Assembly: GCA_015232365.1 (NCBI GenBank)
Contig: JADFZU010000010.1
Span: 1-62,341 of the forward strand
Direction: 5' to 3'
Source of the DNA: Magnetococcales bacterium
GTDB taxonomy: Bacteria; Pseudomonadota; Magnetococcia; Magnetococcales; JADFYX01
DNA: 62,341 nucleotides
In this document: positions 20,501 to 27,973 of the stretch, one piece after another
Layout: the number at the start of each line of letters is the position of its first letter
Numbering within the stretch: position 1 is the first letter of the stretch
Notes under the pieces: model-generated
What the model was told of the DNA's origin: nothing
The model's input: the letters and a program-made list of their open reading frames with translations, nothing else
Databases searched by the model: none
Translations under genes and position numbers: made by a program

Positions 20501-22490
20501 TCCCTGCTGGTGATGCCGGCGTCGGTGTGTCTGGAGTGACAACTTCAGCATTAACGGTAAATGAAATACCTGTTGACTCTGTACCTGAAGAGGTGGTCCA
20601 CGGTGTGGTGTACCAGGTGTAGTCACCGTCCAAGAGAATCAGGGTTGGTTCGACACTACAGTTTCCTGCACCACTGCTACAACCGGCAGCAGATGCCGAA
20701 TACCACTTATTGTGGATGTTAGAGCCGCTGCTGTCGGTTATTCTGAGTTTGTAATAGGTTGCTAAGGAGGTGGCACTCCAGACGTATGCCGGTGTTGACT
20801 CAGTTATGGTTCCGCTCGGTGATCCTCCGGTAGATGTGGAAGAGTTTACCAGGGTAAAGCTCTCCTCCATAACAGTACCAATACCAGCACTGCTATATGG
20901 GGTGGCTGACCAGGAGTAGACCCCAACATCATAAGTAGTGGTAGAGGTGACAGAACAGCTTCCTGTACCGCCACTACAGTTGGCATTTGCTGCTGTATAC
21001 CAGCGATTAAAGTAGGTAACAGAGCCGCTGGAGTTGAAAACCTTGAGTTTATAGTATGTTGAGTTGGCAACTGCTGGCCACTCAAAAGTTATTGTCGTTG
21101 GGGTAGTTGCCTCAGTCAGGGTTCCTGCTGGGCTTAAATCTGACGATGCACTTAGATCAACAGCAAAAGCTACCGAACTGGATGTGGAGCCGGTGATGGC
21201 GTCATCACTGTTATATCCGGTCAGAGTCCATGAGTATGAAGTGCCATCGGTCAGGTTGGTGGCTGGGGTGATGGAGCAGGTTCCCGAGCCAACCGAACAG
21301 CCCAAATCACCAGTGCTGTATTGGCTGTTGATAATGAGGTTTGTACCGTCGGTTACTACCAGGGTGTAATAGTTGCTATTATCGGTTGCCGTCCAGCTAT
21401 AGGTAGGCGTTAATGTTGTTATTGTTCCCGATGGTGATGTTGGGGTTGGTGTTCCCGGAGTCAGGCTCGACGTATCAACGTTAAAGTCTACCGAGCTTGA
21501 GGTAGAGCCGGTTACATCATCGGTACTGTTATATGGAGTTAGGGTCCATGAATATGATGTACCGTCAGTCAGGGTGGTGGTTGGGGTTATGGAGCAGGTT
21601 CCCGATCCTACTGAACAGCCTAAATCACTGGTGCTATATTGGGTATTGATGATAGTTGACGTGCCGTCGCTCACCACCAAGGTGTAGTGGGTGCTATTTT
21701 CAGTAGCGGTCCAACTGTAGGTTGGCGTAGTGTCGGTTATAGCTCCAGATGGTGTGGTTGGAGTTGGTGTTCCCGGTGTGGTGTCCTCGGCATCAGATAC
21801 CACAAAGGCTATGCCGTCAGACTCTGTTCCTGCTGAAGAGGTCCACGGCTTTGTGTACCAGATATATGAACCGGTAGATAGAATCAGGTTTGGTGTCAGG
21901 CTACATGTGCCAACTCCGCCGCTACAACCTGAAGCGTCAGCAGTATACCACTTTTTATGGATATCCGAGCCACTGCTGTTGACTACCCTAAGCTGATAAT
22001 AGGTTGCTGAAGAGGTGGCAGACCACTGGTAGGTTGGGGTGGTGTCGGTTGTTGTGCCGCTTGGCTCGCCAGAGCTGGTCTCAGTTGAATTTTCCAGAGC
22101 AAAGACTGCACTTGTCGAAGTGCCAAGTCCACTGCTGCCATAGGGGGTAATATTCCAGGAGTAGGTTCCAGCATTAAATGTGGTGGTTGGGGTGGCAGTA
22201 CATGATCCGGTACCACTACTACAGCCTATATCTGTTGCCGGATACCAGAGACGAAAATACTGTGTAGAGCCGGAAGTGTCGGTAACTTCTAATTTATAGT
22301 AGGTAGCACCAGAAGATGCTGCCCAGGTAAAATCTATTGAAGCAGGGGTTGTTGTCTCAGTTATGGTTCCTGTGGGCGAGGTAAGAGTAACTGCATCGGG
22401 ACCAGCAACGGCCTCCAATGGATTAAACAGGGCTGCGACCAGACATATGGTCAGCACCCATGTAGCTCTTAATAATCTCTCTGCGCCCAT
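14553..22490 (-). CDS. Giant secreted multi-repeat protein (19 Cys-paired beta repeats, cadherin-like domains)
   Basis: About 2645 residues. The N-terminus is a signal peptide (hydrophobic core ending near LEAVAG). Next come 19 units of roughly 90-110 residues, each with TPTYSWTAT, HYTLVV and a Cys pair spaced C-x5/6-C in words like GCSVGSGTCSITP, then YSWTL and a linker such as TPGTPTPxSPSG. These resemble fibronectin-III or Ig-like beta sandwiches closed by a disulphide. Around residues 2000-2430 follow about four cadherin-like domains with DADTEAD, DPDEGDTH and ATDSGGL, likely calcium sites. The last 220 residues are an unassigned non-repetitive domain without a membrane anchor, LPXTG or RTX signal. 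A TTG at 22511 is open too, but ATG 22490 has AACAGG in front. A surface adhesin, sheath or matrix protein is likely; the exact role is unknown. Confidence 0.85.
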   Translation of the reverse strand: MGAERLLRATWVLTICLVAALFNPLEAVAGPDAVTLTSPTGTITETTTPASIDFTWAASSGATYYKLEVTDTSGSTQYFRLWYPATDIGCSSGTGSCTATPTTTFNAGTYSWNITPYGSSGLGTSTSAVFALENSTETSSGEPSGTTTDTTPTYQWSATSSATYYQLRVVNSSGSDIHKKWYTADASGCSGGVGTCSLTPNLILSTGSYIWYTKPWTSSAGTESDGIAFVVSDAEDTTPGTPTPTTPSGAITDTTPTYSWTATENSTHYTLVVSDGTSTIINTQYSTSDLGCSVGSGTCSITPTTTLTDGTSYSWTLTPYNSTDDVTGSTSSSVDFNVDTSSLTPGTPTPTSPSGTITTLTPTYSWTATDNSNYYTLVVTDGTNLIINSQYSTGDLGCSVGSGTCSITPATNLTDGTSYSWTLTGYNSDDAITGSTSSSVAFAVDLSASSDLSPAGTLTEATTPTTITFEWPAVANSTYYKLKVFNSSGSVTYFNRWYTAANANCSGGTGSCSVTSTTTYDVGVYSWSATPYSSAGIGTVMEESFTLVNSSTSTGGSPSGTITESTPAYVWSATSLATYYKLRITDSSGSNIHNKWYSASAAGCSSGAGNCSVEPTLILLDGDYTWYTTPWTTSSGTESTGISFTVNAEVVTPDTPTPASPAGTTSDTTPTYSWAATANSTDYTLVVNSSSSTVISQQYNVSELGCEVGSGTCSITPAVTLSIGESYSWTLLPYNSTDSLSGTVSDAATFQVTIDTPGTPTPASPSGNITTKTPTYSWSATEYSTHYTLVVKDDSATEVINKQYTVDELGCDVGTGTCSVTPSTSLNNGTDYTWTLLPYNSNDEITGTISNETNFSVAITPSTPTPSSPSGETTTTTPTYTWTATANSTDYTLVVTDSGSNTIINKKYSNAELGCDTGVTCSITPDTALTDGTAYSWTLLPYNSDGPVTGTISSSVDFNVVITINTPVTPSPLAPLGTTSSTTPTYSWLATDYSTHYTLVVTDSNSNEIISTQYSTTDLGCGVGTGTCFATPTTALTAGTTYTWKLIPYNSDGAVTGTESGGIDFTVVLDTPGTPTPLSPSGTTSLTLPTYSWEATEYSTDYTLVVTDSTSTVVHNQQYNIGELGCSVGSGTCSITPTTTLTDGSTYSWTLLSYNSSAGISGTTSSSVSFTVDINDTTPETPIPASPVGNITDTTPTFSWNASANTTHYTLIVLNSASSIVISKLYSVAELSCSVGSGTCSITPDTTLNDNTDFTWSLIPYNSATATSGSASDSLSFRVGVNVPTTPTPTSPAITASSITPTYSWTSTTNSTHYTLTVMNSLGTIISTKYSASDLGCSTVGTTCSVKPASELTDGLAYTWKLTPYNSTDSLTGADSSTVAFSVVVSTNVPATPTPASPSGTGAATTTTPTFSWTATTYSSHYTLAINSSSGTLFSKKYQGSDLGCSSVGDTCSVVPAVTLTDGKEYSWTLLPYNSTDDLYGIISSAVSFSIDSSVDTPATPSPTSPSGTIQTKTPTYTWTATAYSTHYTLLVTDSVGKVISKQYTVAELGCAVGSGTCSITPSSTLVDGTTYTWTLSPYNSVDNITGTTSSSKSFTVDMSVNLTAPTGDAVTDTTPTFIWDAISSATQYSLLVQNSDGTTLISEQYTPSQANCSSGTGSCFVTPSVDVGIGTITWSITVTPDGNYGTSTFTTIIGTLDTPSIVSPNSTAEESSTSPTFTWGAVDGATAYTVNIVDSSGTIVLSGSLTADASGCASGTGTCTVTPNAVFPAGQGTWSVQATDSVYDRTSGTASTTFTIADAAVEPGAATPITPNGTETTAAPAFTWTLADNATSYKIVITDSNGNEAGNTTTTASAAKCDDGEAFCSLTFIALADGDYTWTVQSYSSETGTFGTQSASKAFTIASEVSQDPGDIAIAPTGTIYTTTPTYIWTAVSGSNNYRVKLFRNSTTTSALFRKYVSPTEGGCDTSTTCMYTADYTLTAGDYIWEVMAFPSMTRSTLEFTIPDSSEIKLIGDTVDENLTTQTYVGKFYIFTADGSNDPVVFTLSSISDGENFEIRNDDELWTADGFSPDFESSNGSYTITVTAPDGTSGTFIITVNDAGDPPTDIQLSEDEVQESVDTTSAYTIGTLSATDADTEADFLVHTYSITGGDDQASFQISGTSLQFVAGISLDNSVQATYSVEITVTDNGATYSETFTITIIDDINEAPTAITNSTNADNTVTIAASSETLTTALTVGVLVVTDPDEGDTHTLAITGGADQDLFEFSSTDSTSLQIKSGSSLVISCTDPLIVEITATDSGGLTYTETFSIIVEMDNVAPTAITLSSTVLPFMDRATSMAIGTLTTTDANGSTCDTFTYTITTDASFDGSYPNLTDYSSSFAISGDELIVVDADSEVFGVFSITITSTDSGGLSVAQTFSLSIGGFSVEDIPETKSTVAEMLAAAESTYDTITAALAAASTGDTVDLTESQIENLIIGKADQQLSDDGEFTETTTDVIRDFDLDIVSSSEIVVVVGIGVIDAIYDRLPAAVQTEADTLFSTLTPYANDDYKATIRFRIVPTVSGTTLGFDTTASYVDLLVEDSLLTPNVTFTVSELITNYNAIIATLATDNLTFFSGQNIPTSQGVDYYFPDVSSFAIVTDGVTLTK
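16482..22380 (-). repeat. Tandem repeat array coding for 19 beta-sandwich units
   Basis: About 5.9 kb of degenerate tandem repeats with a period near 290 bases inside the giant gene (boundaries approximate). The conserved Cys pair can be followed unit by unit. Two kinds of unit alternate: most have the 'THYTLVV...QYS' form, while units 1, 2, 5 and 6 have 'TYYKLxV...KWY/RWY'. Units 1-2 and 5-6 therefore look like copies of one block, pointing to growth by multi-unit duplication. Confidence 0.8.
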
Positions 22491-23200
22491 TTTACCTGTT
22501 ATATGCTCCAAACTAAATTTAGCTAGATCTCTTGCCTTATTAGGCTAGAGTTGTGGAAACCAGTTCCAATTGCAGTTTGATATTTTAGTAGCCATACAAA
22601 AAATTATACACACAAGTTCTTTAAATACAACACAATTTTTATAACTTAACGTGACAGTATTTAACACAATCCCACAATTGTCACTATCGGCTAATTGGGG
22701 TAAAATCTTGAATCATCTCTGCCACTGTACGACAAATCAGTTACCTGTTTTTCTATAAACTGTAAAAAAAATGATCACTCCCAAGCGGGATATTCTCTAT
22801 CCCAAGTCTTTTGTTCAACAAATCATGCCACGCCTCACCAATCTGTAACTATATGATACAGTGATGTTTTGTCAGTTTGTTGCCAGAGTTGTAAGGTTAA
22901 AATATACCACTCTTGGCAGCTATAATCATAACTGATATAAATCCGGCTGCTAATAAGGTATGCACAATCCGTGCGAAGTAAGATGGTTTTTTGAAAAAGA
23001 GCTTTTAATGTTAGAAGGCTTTATTGAAATATAGAGTTTGGCGTAGATGTTGGTGAAGCTAAATTTGTTTATTGTTTTATATCTGTTAGCTAACTCAAAA
23101 AGTATGTTTCATGGTGTTTCAACTGGCAATAAAAATAAATTGCAAATTTAATAACTATCACCTCTTGGCAATAGCTGTTATCTCCATTCTCAAGAGCTAT
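22491..23200. other. 710-base AT-rich intergenic region
   Basis: No coding frame of interest on either strand. It separates the TPR-protein gene (reading in) from the giant gene (reading away), so it must contain the giant gene's promoter and any terminator of the upstream gene. I see no clear terminator hairpin or mobile element. Base composition is noticeably AT-rich compared with the flanks. Confidence 0.5.
22603..22630 (-). promoter_or_regulatory. Candidate sigma-70 promoter of the giant gene
   Basis: On the minus strand TTGTAT (22630-22625) is followed after 16 bases by a perfect TATAAT (22608-22603). The start codon at 22490 is about 105 bases downstream of the expected transcription start. 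The -35 matches only in its first three bases. Confidence 0.35.
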
Positions 23201-24865
23201 TTATTCCGGTATTGAGGCAGAATTTTCCTCAACTATGGCAGTGTAAGGGTTGTTTGGGGCAGGGAGGCTTTTTAGTATTGCAAGAGACTTGGCATAGTAG
23301 CTTTTTGCACTATCAGTGTCGCCACTGCGTTGATAGAGTTTTGCCATGTCGTTATAACTGATTCCCAAGTCTTGGTGATTTGTCCCAAGATTTTTTTCCT
23401 GAATTGCGATGCCGGCAAGTTGATTGGTAATGGCTTTAGAGTACTCTCTGTTTTTCTGATAAATCGAGGCTAAATTCAGATAGCTATTGCCAAGTGAGAG
23501 ATCTGAAGAGTCGGAAAGGTCGACTTTGATTGCGATGGCCTCATTCATATATTGAATAGCTTCTGCATACCTTTTCTGGTTGGCAACTGCTGAGGCAAGG
23601 TTGTGCTTGACCGCAGCGGCCTCAAGGCTGCCAGTATTATAATGATTAAGTAAATTTACCAGCAGGTTTTCTGCCTCCACATAGTTACTCTTTTTAAATG
23701 CTTCATAAACCAGTGCTATAGTATTGTTTTTAATTGTTGGTTCTGGAAACGGCTTTTCCACCCAGGTGGTTATCTTCACCTCCTCTAGCTCTACCGGAGG
23801 GCTGGTTACTGTATTGTCTCCATAGTTTTCATTGAGGAAGTCAAGATCAATTTGGATCTGTTTGGAACTATCCTCGGCAGTATCAGATGTTGTGTCGTTG
23901 TTAGCCTCTTCCAGGGCCTCCTCCAACACCTCTACTGCTCCATCTGTATCACCGTTGTCAGATAGTAGTTTGCCCAACTGTCTGAGTATTGCGACAACAT
24001 CAATACTGTTAGTACCGTTAGAGACGCTATTTTCCTTCTTCGCCTCTGCAACAGCATCACGTAGTGTTGTTACAGCTTTTTTATGCTGACCACTCTCTTG
24101 CAGAGCTGTGCCAAGCTTGCGGAGCAGGCCGACCCGCTTTTTTGTCTCCTCTTCTGGGATAAGCTTTAGTGCCTCTTCATAATTTTTTACCGCTTTTTCA
24201 GGATCGGAAACTCCCATGTTTAGATCAGCCAAGATCAACTGAATTGCGATAGCGTTGCTAAAAGCATCATCTTTTCCATTTGTCGTATTTTTTGCCTGAT
24301 CAATAAACATTGCGTAGATTCTATTCAGCAGCACTTCGGCAGATTTCAGGTTGCCGCTTTTCAGAGCTGCACGGGTTTTTAGAAATAGAGATATCATCTC
24401 CTCACTGTTGAAAGAGATTACTGCCAGCTTGGTTATAATTTTCTGCATATCCATCTGTACAGGCAGTAATTGCCGGGAGGGTTTGGTTAGAGATGTTCTC
24501 TGTTTTAAAAAATTGGCCCGTACCTGTTCCTGTTTGGCTAACCGTTCAGCAATTTCTTTCTGTTCCTTGGTGAGCTGGGCAGACATTAGAGGCCAAAGCG
24601 TTGCTCCAAGAGCAAGCAGGGTCGCCAGAATGGGAGCAATCTTGGCAGAGGTACTGCTCTGTGTTAAGGCTTGTATGGTATTGTCAACTGAGAAGAGAAC
24701 AATCATGCCACCGACAATAGTGGTGACTATTCCTGAAATAATAATTTGATCCATCGCTGCTTTTGGAGCGATGAGTGGAAATAGTGAGACGGAAGCAGCA
24801 GTAATAGTGGCAAGCAGACCCAAAGCCATCATAATCTTGCCGGATAGATGATATGTCAACCGCAT
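23201..24865 (-). CDS. Membrane-anchored TPR protein
   Basis: A 554-residue protein with three hydrophobic segments near the N-terminus (about 10-32, 40-60 and 75-95), so the N-terminus is anchored in the inner membrane. After a Lys/Glu/Gln-rich coiled-coil-like linker (about 97-120) come helical tetratricopeptide-like repeats in two blocks, about 190-320 and 380-545. The second block has kinesin-light-chain-type units such as YLNLASIYQKNREYSKAI and SYNDMAKLYQRSGDTDSAKS. No enzymatic motif is visible. TPRs bind partner proteins, but the partner is unknown. The gene precedes the giant gene on the same strand with a long gap, so co-transcription is unlikely. Confidence 0.7.
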   Translation of the reverse strand: MRLTYHLSGKIMMALGLLATITAASVSLFPLIAPKAAMDQIIISGIVTTIVGGMIVLFSVDNTIQALTQSSTSAKIAPILATLLALGATLWPLMSAQLTKEQKEIAERLAKQEQVRANFLKQRTSLTKPSRQLLPVQMDMQKIITKLAVISFNSEEMISLFLKTRAALKSGNLKSAEVLLNRIYAMFIDQAKNTTNGKDDAFSNAIAIQLILADLNMGVSDPEKAVKNYEEALKLIPEEETKKRVGLLRKLGTALQESGQHKKAVTTLRDAVAEAKKENSVSNGTNSIDVVAILRQLGKLLSDNGDTDGAVEVLEEALEEANNDTTSDTAEDSSKQIQIDLDFLNENYGDNTVTSPPVELEEVKITTWVEKPFPEPTIKNNTIALVYEAFKKSNYVEAENLLVNLLNHYNTGSLEAAAVKHNLASAVANQKRYAEAIQYMNEAIAIKVDLSDSSDLSLGNSYLNLASIYQKNREYSKAITNQLAGIAIQEKNLGTNHQDLGISYNDMAKLYQRSGDTDSAKSYYAKSLAILKSLPAPNNPYTAIVEENSASIPE

Positions 24866-24930
24866 TGAGATTACCCTTCTGTCTACTCTTTATATAGCCC
24901 TGCCTTTTAGGTGGAGTAATAAAGAATCGG

Positions 24931-25758
24931 TCAATCTTTCTTTAACTTGAGAGTTATCTTCTTCTCTCTCTTCTCTTTAGTAGAGATTTTTTCCATCATT
25001 TGAGTATGGACCGCCGGAGTGGCAGCGACAACCTCACCACTGTTGAGAAAACCACTACCACCCTTAAAGTCCGTTATGAAGCCGCCAGCCTCGGAGACAA
25101 TGATAGCTCCTGCAGCGATATCCCAGCGTGAGAGTCCCGACTCCCAAAAACCGTCATAACGGCCTGCAGCAACGTAGGCTAAATCCAGGGCGGCACTTCC
25201 CTGTCTGCGTATTCCGCGACACTCTTTAAATATAGAGCTGAAGGTTTTCAGGTAGCTCTCCAGGTCGGCTTTCTCTCTATGTGGAAAGCCGGTAGCTATT
25301 AAAGAGTCTTTTAAGCTTTGGGATTTGCTGGTGCGGATTCGGTAGTCATTAAGAAATGCCCCCCGGCCATTCTCGCCGACAAACATCTCGTTACGCATGG
25401 GATCAAAAACCAGGCCGCCAATAACCTTGCCATTTTCAGCCAGGGCGATGGAGATAGAGAAGTGGGGAATGCCGTGGATGAAGTTGGTTGTGCCGTCAAT
25501 GGGATCAATTATCCAGCAGAACCCTCTCTTGGGTAGGGAGCCGCCACTCTCTTCAGCTAAAACTTTATAGCTTGGATAAGAGCCTTTTAGCTGCCGGATA
25601 ATCTCCTCTTCGGTCTCAACGTCAGCATCAGATACCAGATCGTTATGGCCTTTTTTGTTTGGTGAAAGCTCATGGCGGTTTTCAAAACGGTCGGTTAGCC
25701 GTTTCGAAACAGAGCGAGCCGTACGTACAGCAATATGCATTTGTGGGGAGAGATTCAT
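24931..25758 (-). CDS. Inositol monophosphatase family protein (SuhB-like)
   Basis: Members hydrolyse inositol-1-phosphate or related sugar phosphates with Mg2+; the bacterial SuhB also has RNA-polymerase roles. The metal sites are clear: AEESGG (Glu), WIIDPIDGTTNFIHG (DPIDGTT) and SRWDIAAG near the C-terminus (WDIAAG). From ATG 25758 it has 275 residues, the normal length. The frame stays open upstream. An ATG at 25809 preceded by a G-rich ribosome-like site would add a hydrophobic N-terminal helix, which may be a real membrane anchor. The frame beyond that (to 26049) has no family match. Confidence 0.88.
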   Translation of the reverse strand: MNLSPQMHIAVRTARSVSKRLTDRFENRHELSPNKKGHNDLVSDADVETEEEIIRQLKGSYPSYKVLAEESGGSLPKRGFCWIIDPIDGTTNFIHGIPHFSISIALAENGKVIGGLVFDPMRNEMFVGENGRGAFLNDYRIRTSKSQSLKDSLIATGFPHREKADLESYLKTFSSIFKECRGIRRQGSAALDLAYVAAGRYDGFWESGLSRWDIAAGAIIVSEAGGFITDFKGGSGFLNSGEVVAATPAVHTQMMEKISTKEKREKKITLKLKKD

Positions 25759-26083
25759 GAAATATCCGAGTAAGAGCAGAGAAAACCCAATAAGTGCTAA
25801 CTTTAACATGGTTGCCCCCCATAATCTAGATAGTCCATAGACCCAGCCGAGTGGAGTCTGTCTCTGAAGAGCGGTAACATTTTCCCTTTGTGGAAAAATT
25901 GGGTGAATTTTGCCTGGTAGCAGGCCGGTTTTTACCCTGGAAAAAAGGCGGTTTTTCACCTTTTGAGTGGTTAAATTGAGAAGAAAGTATAAAAAATAGA
26001 ATAGATACAAGTTAATGAAATCATATGGTAAATCTAGTTGGTTCTGCAAAATGTCCAGCAGTTTGAATCAGTAGAAAAATTCC

Positions 26084-26100
26084 TTGGCACACCCTCTGCA
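26084..26100 (+). promoter_or_regulatory. Sigma-54 promoter of the flgK operon
   Basis: TTGGCAC-ACCCTC-TGCA shows the -24 GG (26086-26087) and -12 GC (26098-26099) with exactly ten bases between, the RpoN spacing. The start of transcription would be near 26111, about 67 bases before flgK. The 419-base gap 25759-26177 also contains the upstream open frame of the phosphatase gene and otherwise nothing recognisable. Confidence 0.8.
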
Positions 26101-26177
26101 TTATTCCTGGTGACGGTACAGTTGATACCGGGCTTTAAAACCAAATTTTTTTAACTGCAACTTGGAGATTTTGGGCT

Positions 26178-27950
26178 ATGGGACTTACCAGCCTGCTGAG
26201 CGTTTCTAAACAGGGACTATTTGCTTCCCAAGGAAACCTACAGACTATTTCACATAACATTGCAAATGTTAATACGCCTGGATACTCACGCCAGACAGCT
26301 AACCTAGAATCTACTCCAGGTGATTTGGGTAACCCTATTGGTAATGGTGTGCGGATATCAGAAGTTACCCGCCAGTATGACCAGTTGATTCAACGTCGTG
26401 AGGAGTTGGGTGTGGCTGAGGTTGGCCGCCTTGAAACCCGTGACCGTTTCCTGGGCATGATTGAGAATGTATTCAATGATCTCGATGGTGACGGCCTCTC
26501 CCAGCGTTTAGAATCATTTTATACCTCTGCTGATAACTTAGCCGACAACCCTACCAATACAGTTGGTCGTGAAGAGCTTGTTGTTAAAGCTGATTCACTG
26601 GCTAGATATTTTGATGATATGGATGAGTCTCTCTCTGAGGTGGCTTTGCCGATTGATCAAGAGATAAGCCTTGTCCTTGATGATATCAATGTCCGTCTTA
26701 CTGCTCTTAGAGATATCAACAGCACTATTGTTGCCAATGATAACACCCATCCTGCTCTTGATCTTAAAGATCAACGGCGGCAGATGGTTCTTGAGTTGGG
26801 ACAAATTATTGATATCCGTACTTTTGAGCTACCAGGTGATGGTTTGCAGATTGTTACCTCACAGGGGCAAGAGTTGCTGGTTGACACGGTATATGCTGCC
26901 GAGTTCAAGCGAAGTGCAGATGTTGATGTAAACGGTTTTATGGGTATTGAGGTTGGCGGCAGGGAGTTCGGCATTAACGGTAAGATTGCCGGCGGTAACT
27001 TAAAAGGACTTTTAGAGATAAGGGATGAGGTTCTTTACGGTACCGATGGTTACATCACCCGACTGGAATCTATTGCCGATGAGGTCCGTTTTCAGGTCAA
27101 TAAAATCCACTCTCAATCGGTAAACCAGAATCTATATACAGCTCAGACCGGTATTATTGAGCTTGGCGGTAACCTGGATACAGCAATTTCCAGCCTGATT
27201 ACCGACTCCTCAGATACAAATTATAATAATGCTCCAGTTGATCTAAGTCGGGTTGTGCCTGGTACTATTACCTTCGCATCAGGTGTTGATGAAGATAATT
27301 TAACAACTGTCTCCACCGTTAATATCACCACAAATATGACTTTAAGAGAAATTAAAGATGCCATAAACAATTCTGGCGCTGTTAATGCATCTATAATTTC
27401 GGAAGGTGATGAACAGTTCCTGGAAATTGAGGCCCCTTCAGGCAGGCTTTTTGGCGTAGCTTCTGATACTAGCAACGTTTTAGCTGCTTTGGGAGTGGGT
27501 GGAATATTCAGTGGCACAGGTTCAAATGATATGGCAGTAAGTGCCGACTTGATGGCGGATTCTAAACTTTTAGGTATTGGTCAGCTCAATGTCGACGATT
27601 CAACTGACCCGGTAACAGTAACTTTTGATGATGGACATAGTGGTGGAGCATTAGCTCTAGGGGCTCTAAGAAACTCTAAATTTACCATTGATGGAGATAC
27701 CACCACAATTACCGGACATTACGCCAGACTGGTTGGTGAGTTGGGTTCACTGGTTCGGCAAGATAAAGAGAGTTTAATAGCACAGACATCAGCACAGAAT
27801 TTTATTAGTGATCTGCAAGAGTCAATATCTGGTGTCTCACTTGAAGAAGAGTTGACCGACTTGATTCGGTTCCAGCGAGCTTTCCAAGCCTCCAGTAAAA
27901 TGGTCGGTGTCGCTGATGAGTTGATGCAAACCATTATTTCAATGGTTTAG
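26178..27950 (+). CDS. flgK: Flagellar hook-associated protein 1 (FlgK)
   Basis: FlgK is the first of the two hook-filament junction proteins, exported by the flagellar type III system. The N-terminal rod/hook signature is evident (LFASQGNLQTISHNIANVN, then NTPGYSRQT) and the C-terminus ends with the paired D0 helix (LIRFQRAFQASSKMVGVADE). The middle (about 180-520) is the variable exposed region. At 590 residues it is within the usual range. It is the first gene after a sigma-54 promoter and is followed by flgL after 23 bases. Confidence 0.95.
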   Translation: MGLTSLLSVSKQGLFASQGNLQTISHNIANVNTPGYSRQTANLESTPGDLGNPIGNGVRISEVTRQYDQLIQRREELGVAEVGRLETRDRFLGMIENVFNDLDGDGLSQRLESFYTSADNLADNPTNTVGREELVVKADSLARYFDDMDESLSEVALPIDQEISLVLDDINVRLTALRDINSTIVANDNTHPALDLKDQRRQMVLELGQIIDIRTFELPGDGLQIVTSQGQELLVDTVYAAEFKRSADVDVNGFMGIEVGGREFGINGKIAGGNLKGLLEIRDEVLYGTDGYITRLESIADEVRFQVNKIHSQSVNQNLYTAQTGIIELGGNLDTAISSLITDSSDTNYNNAPVDLSRVVPGTITFASGVDEDNLTTVSTVNITTNMTLREIKDAINNSGAVNASIISEGDEQFLEIEAPSGRLFGVASDTSNVLAALGVGGIFSGTGSNDMAVSADLMADSKLLGIGQLNVDDSTDPVTVTFDDGHSGGALALGALRNSKFTIDGDTTTITGHYARLVGELGSLVRQDKESLIAQTSAQNFISDLQESISGVSLEEELTDLIRFQRAFQASSKMVGVADELMQTIISMV

Positions 27951-27973
27951 CATCCTTATAAAAGGATAAGGCA

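Noticed and set aside
14553-22490. Many open frames on the opposite strand and in other phases of the giant gene
   Set aside because: They come from its repetitive, stop-poor composition, lack ribosome sites and recur with the repeat period.
25759-26049. Full upstream extension of the inositol-phosphatase frame
   Set aside because: The first 80 residues have no family match and the frame runs toward the flgK promoter region; only the part from 25809 is considered possible.
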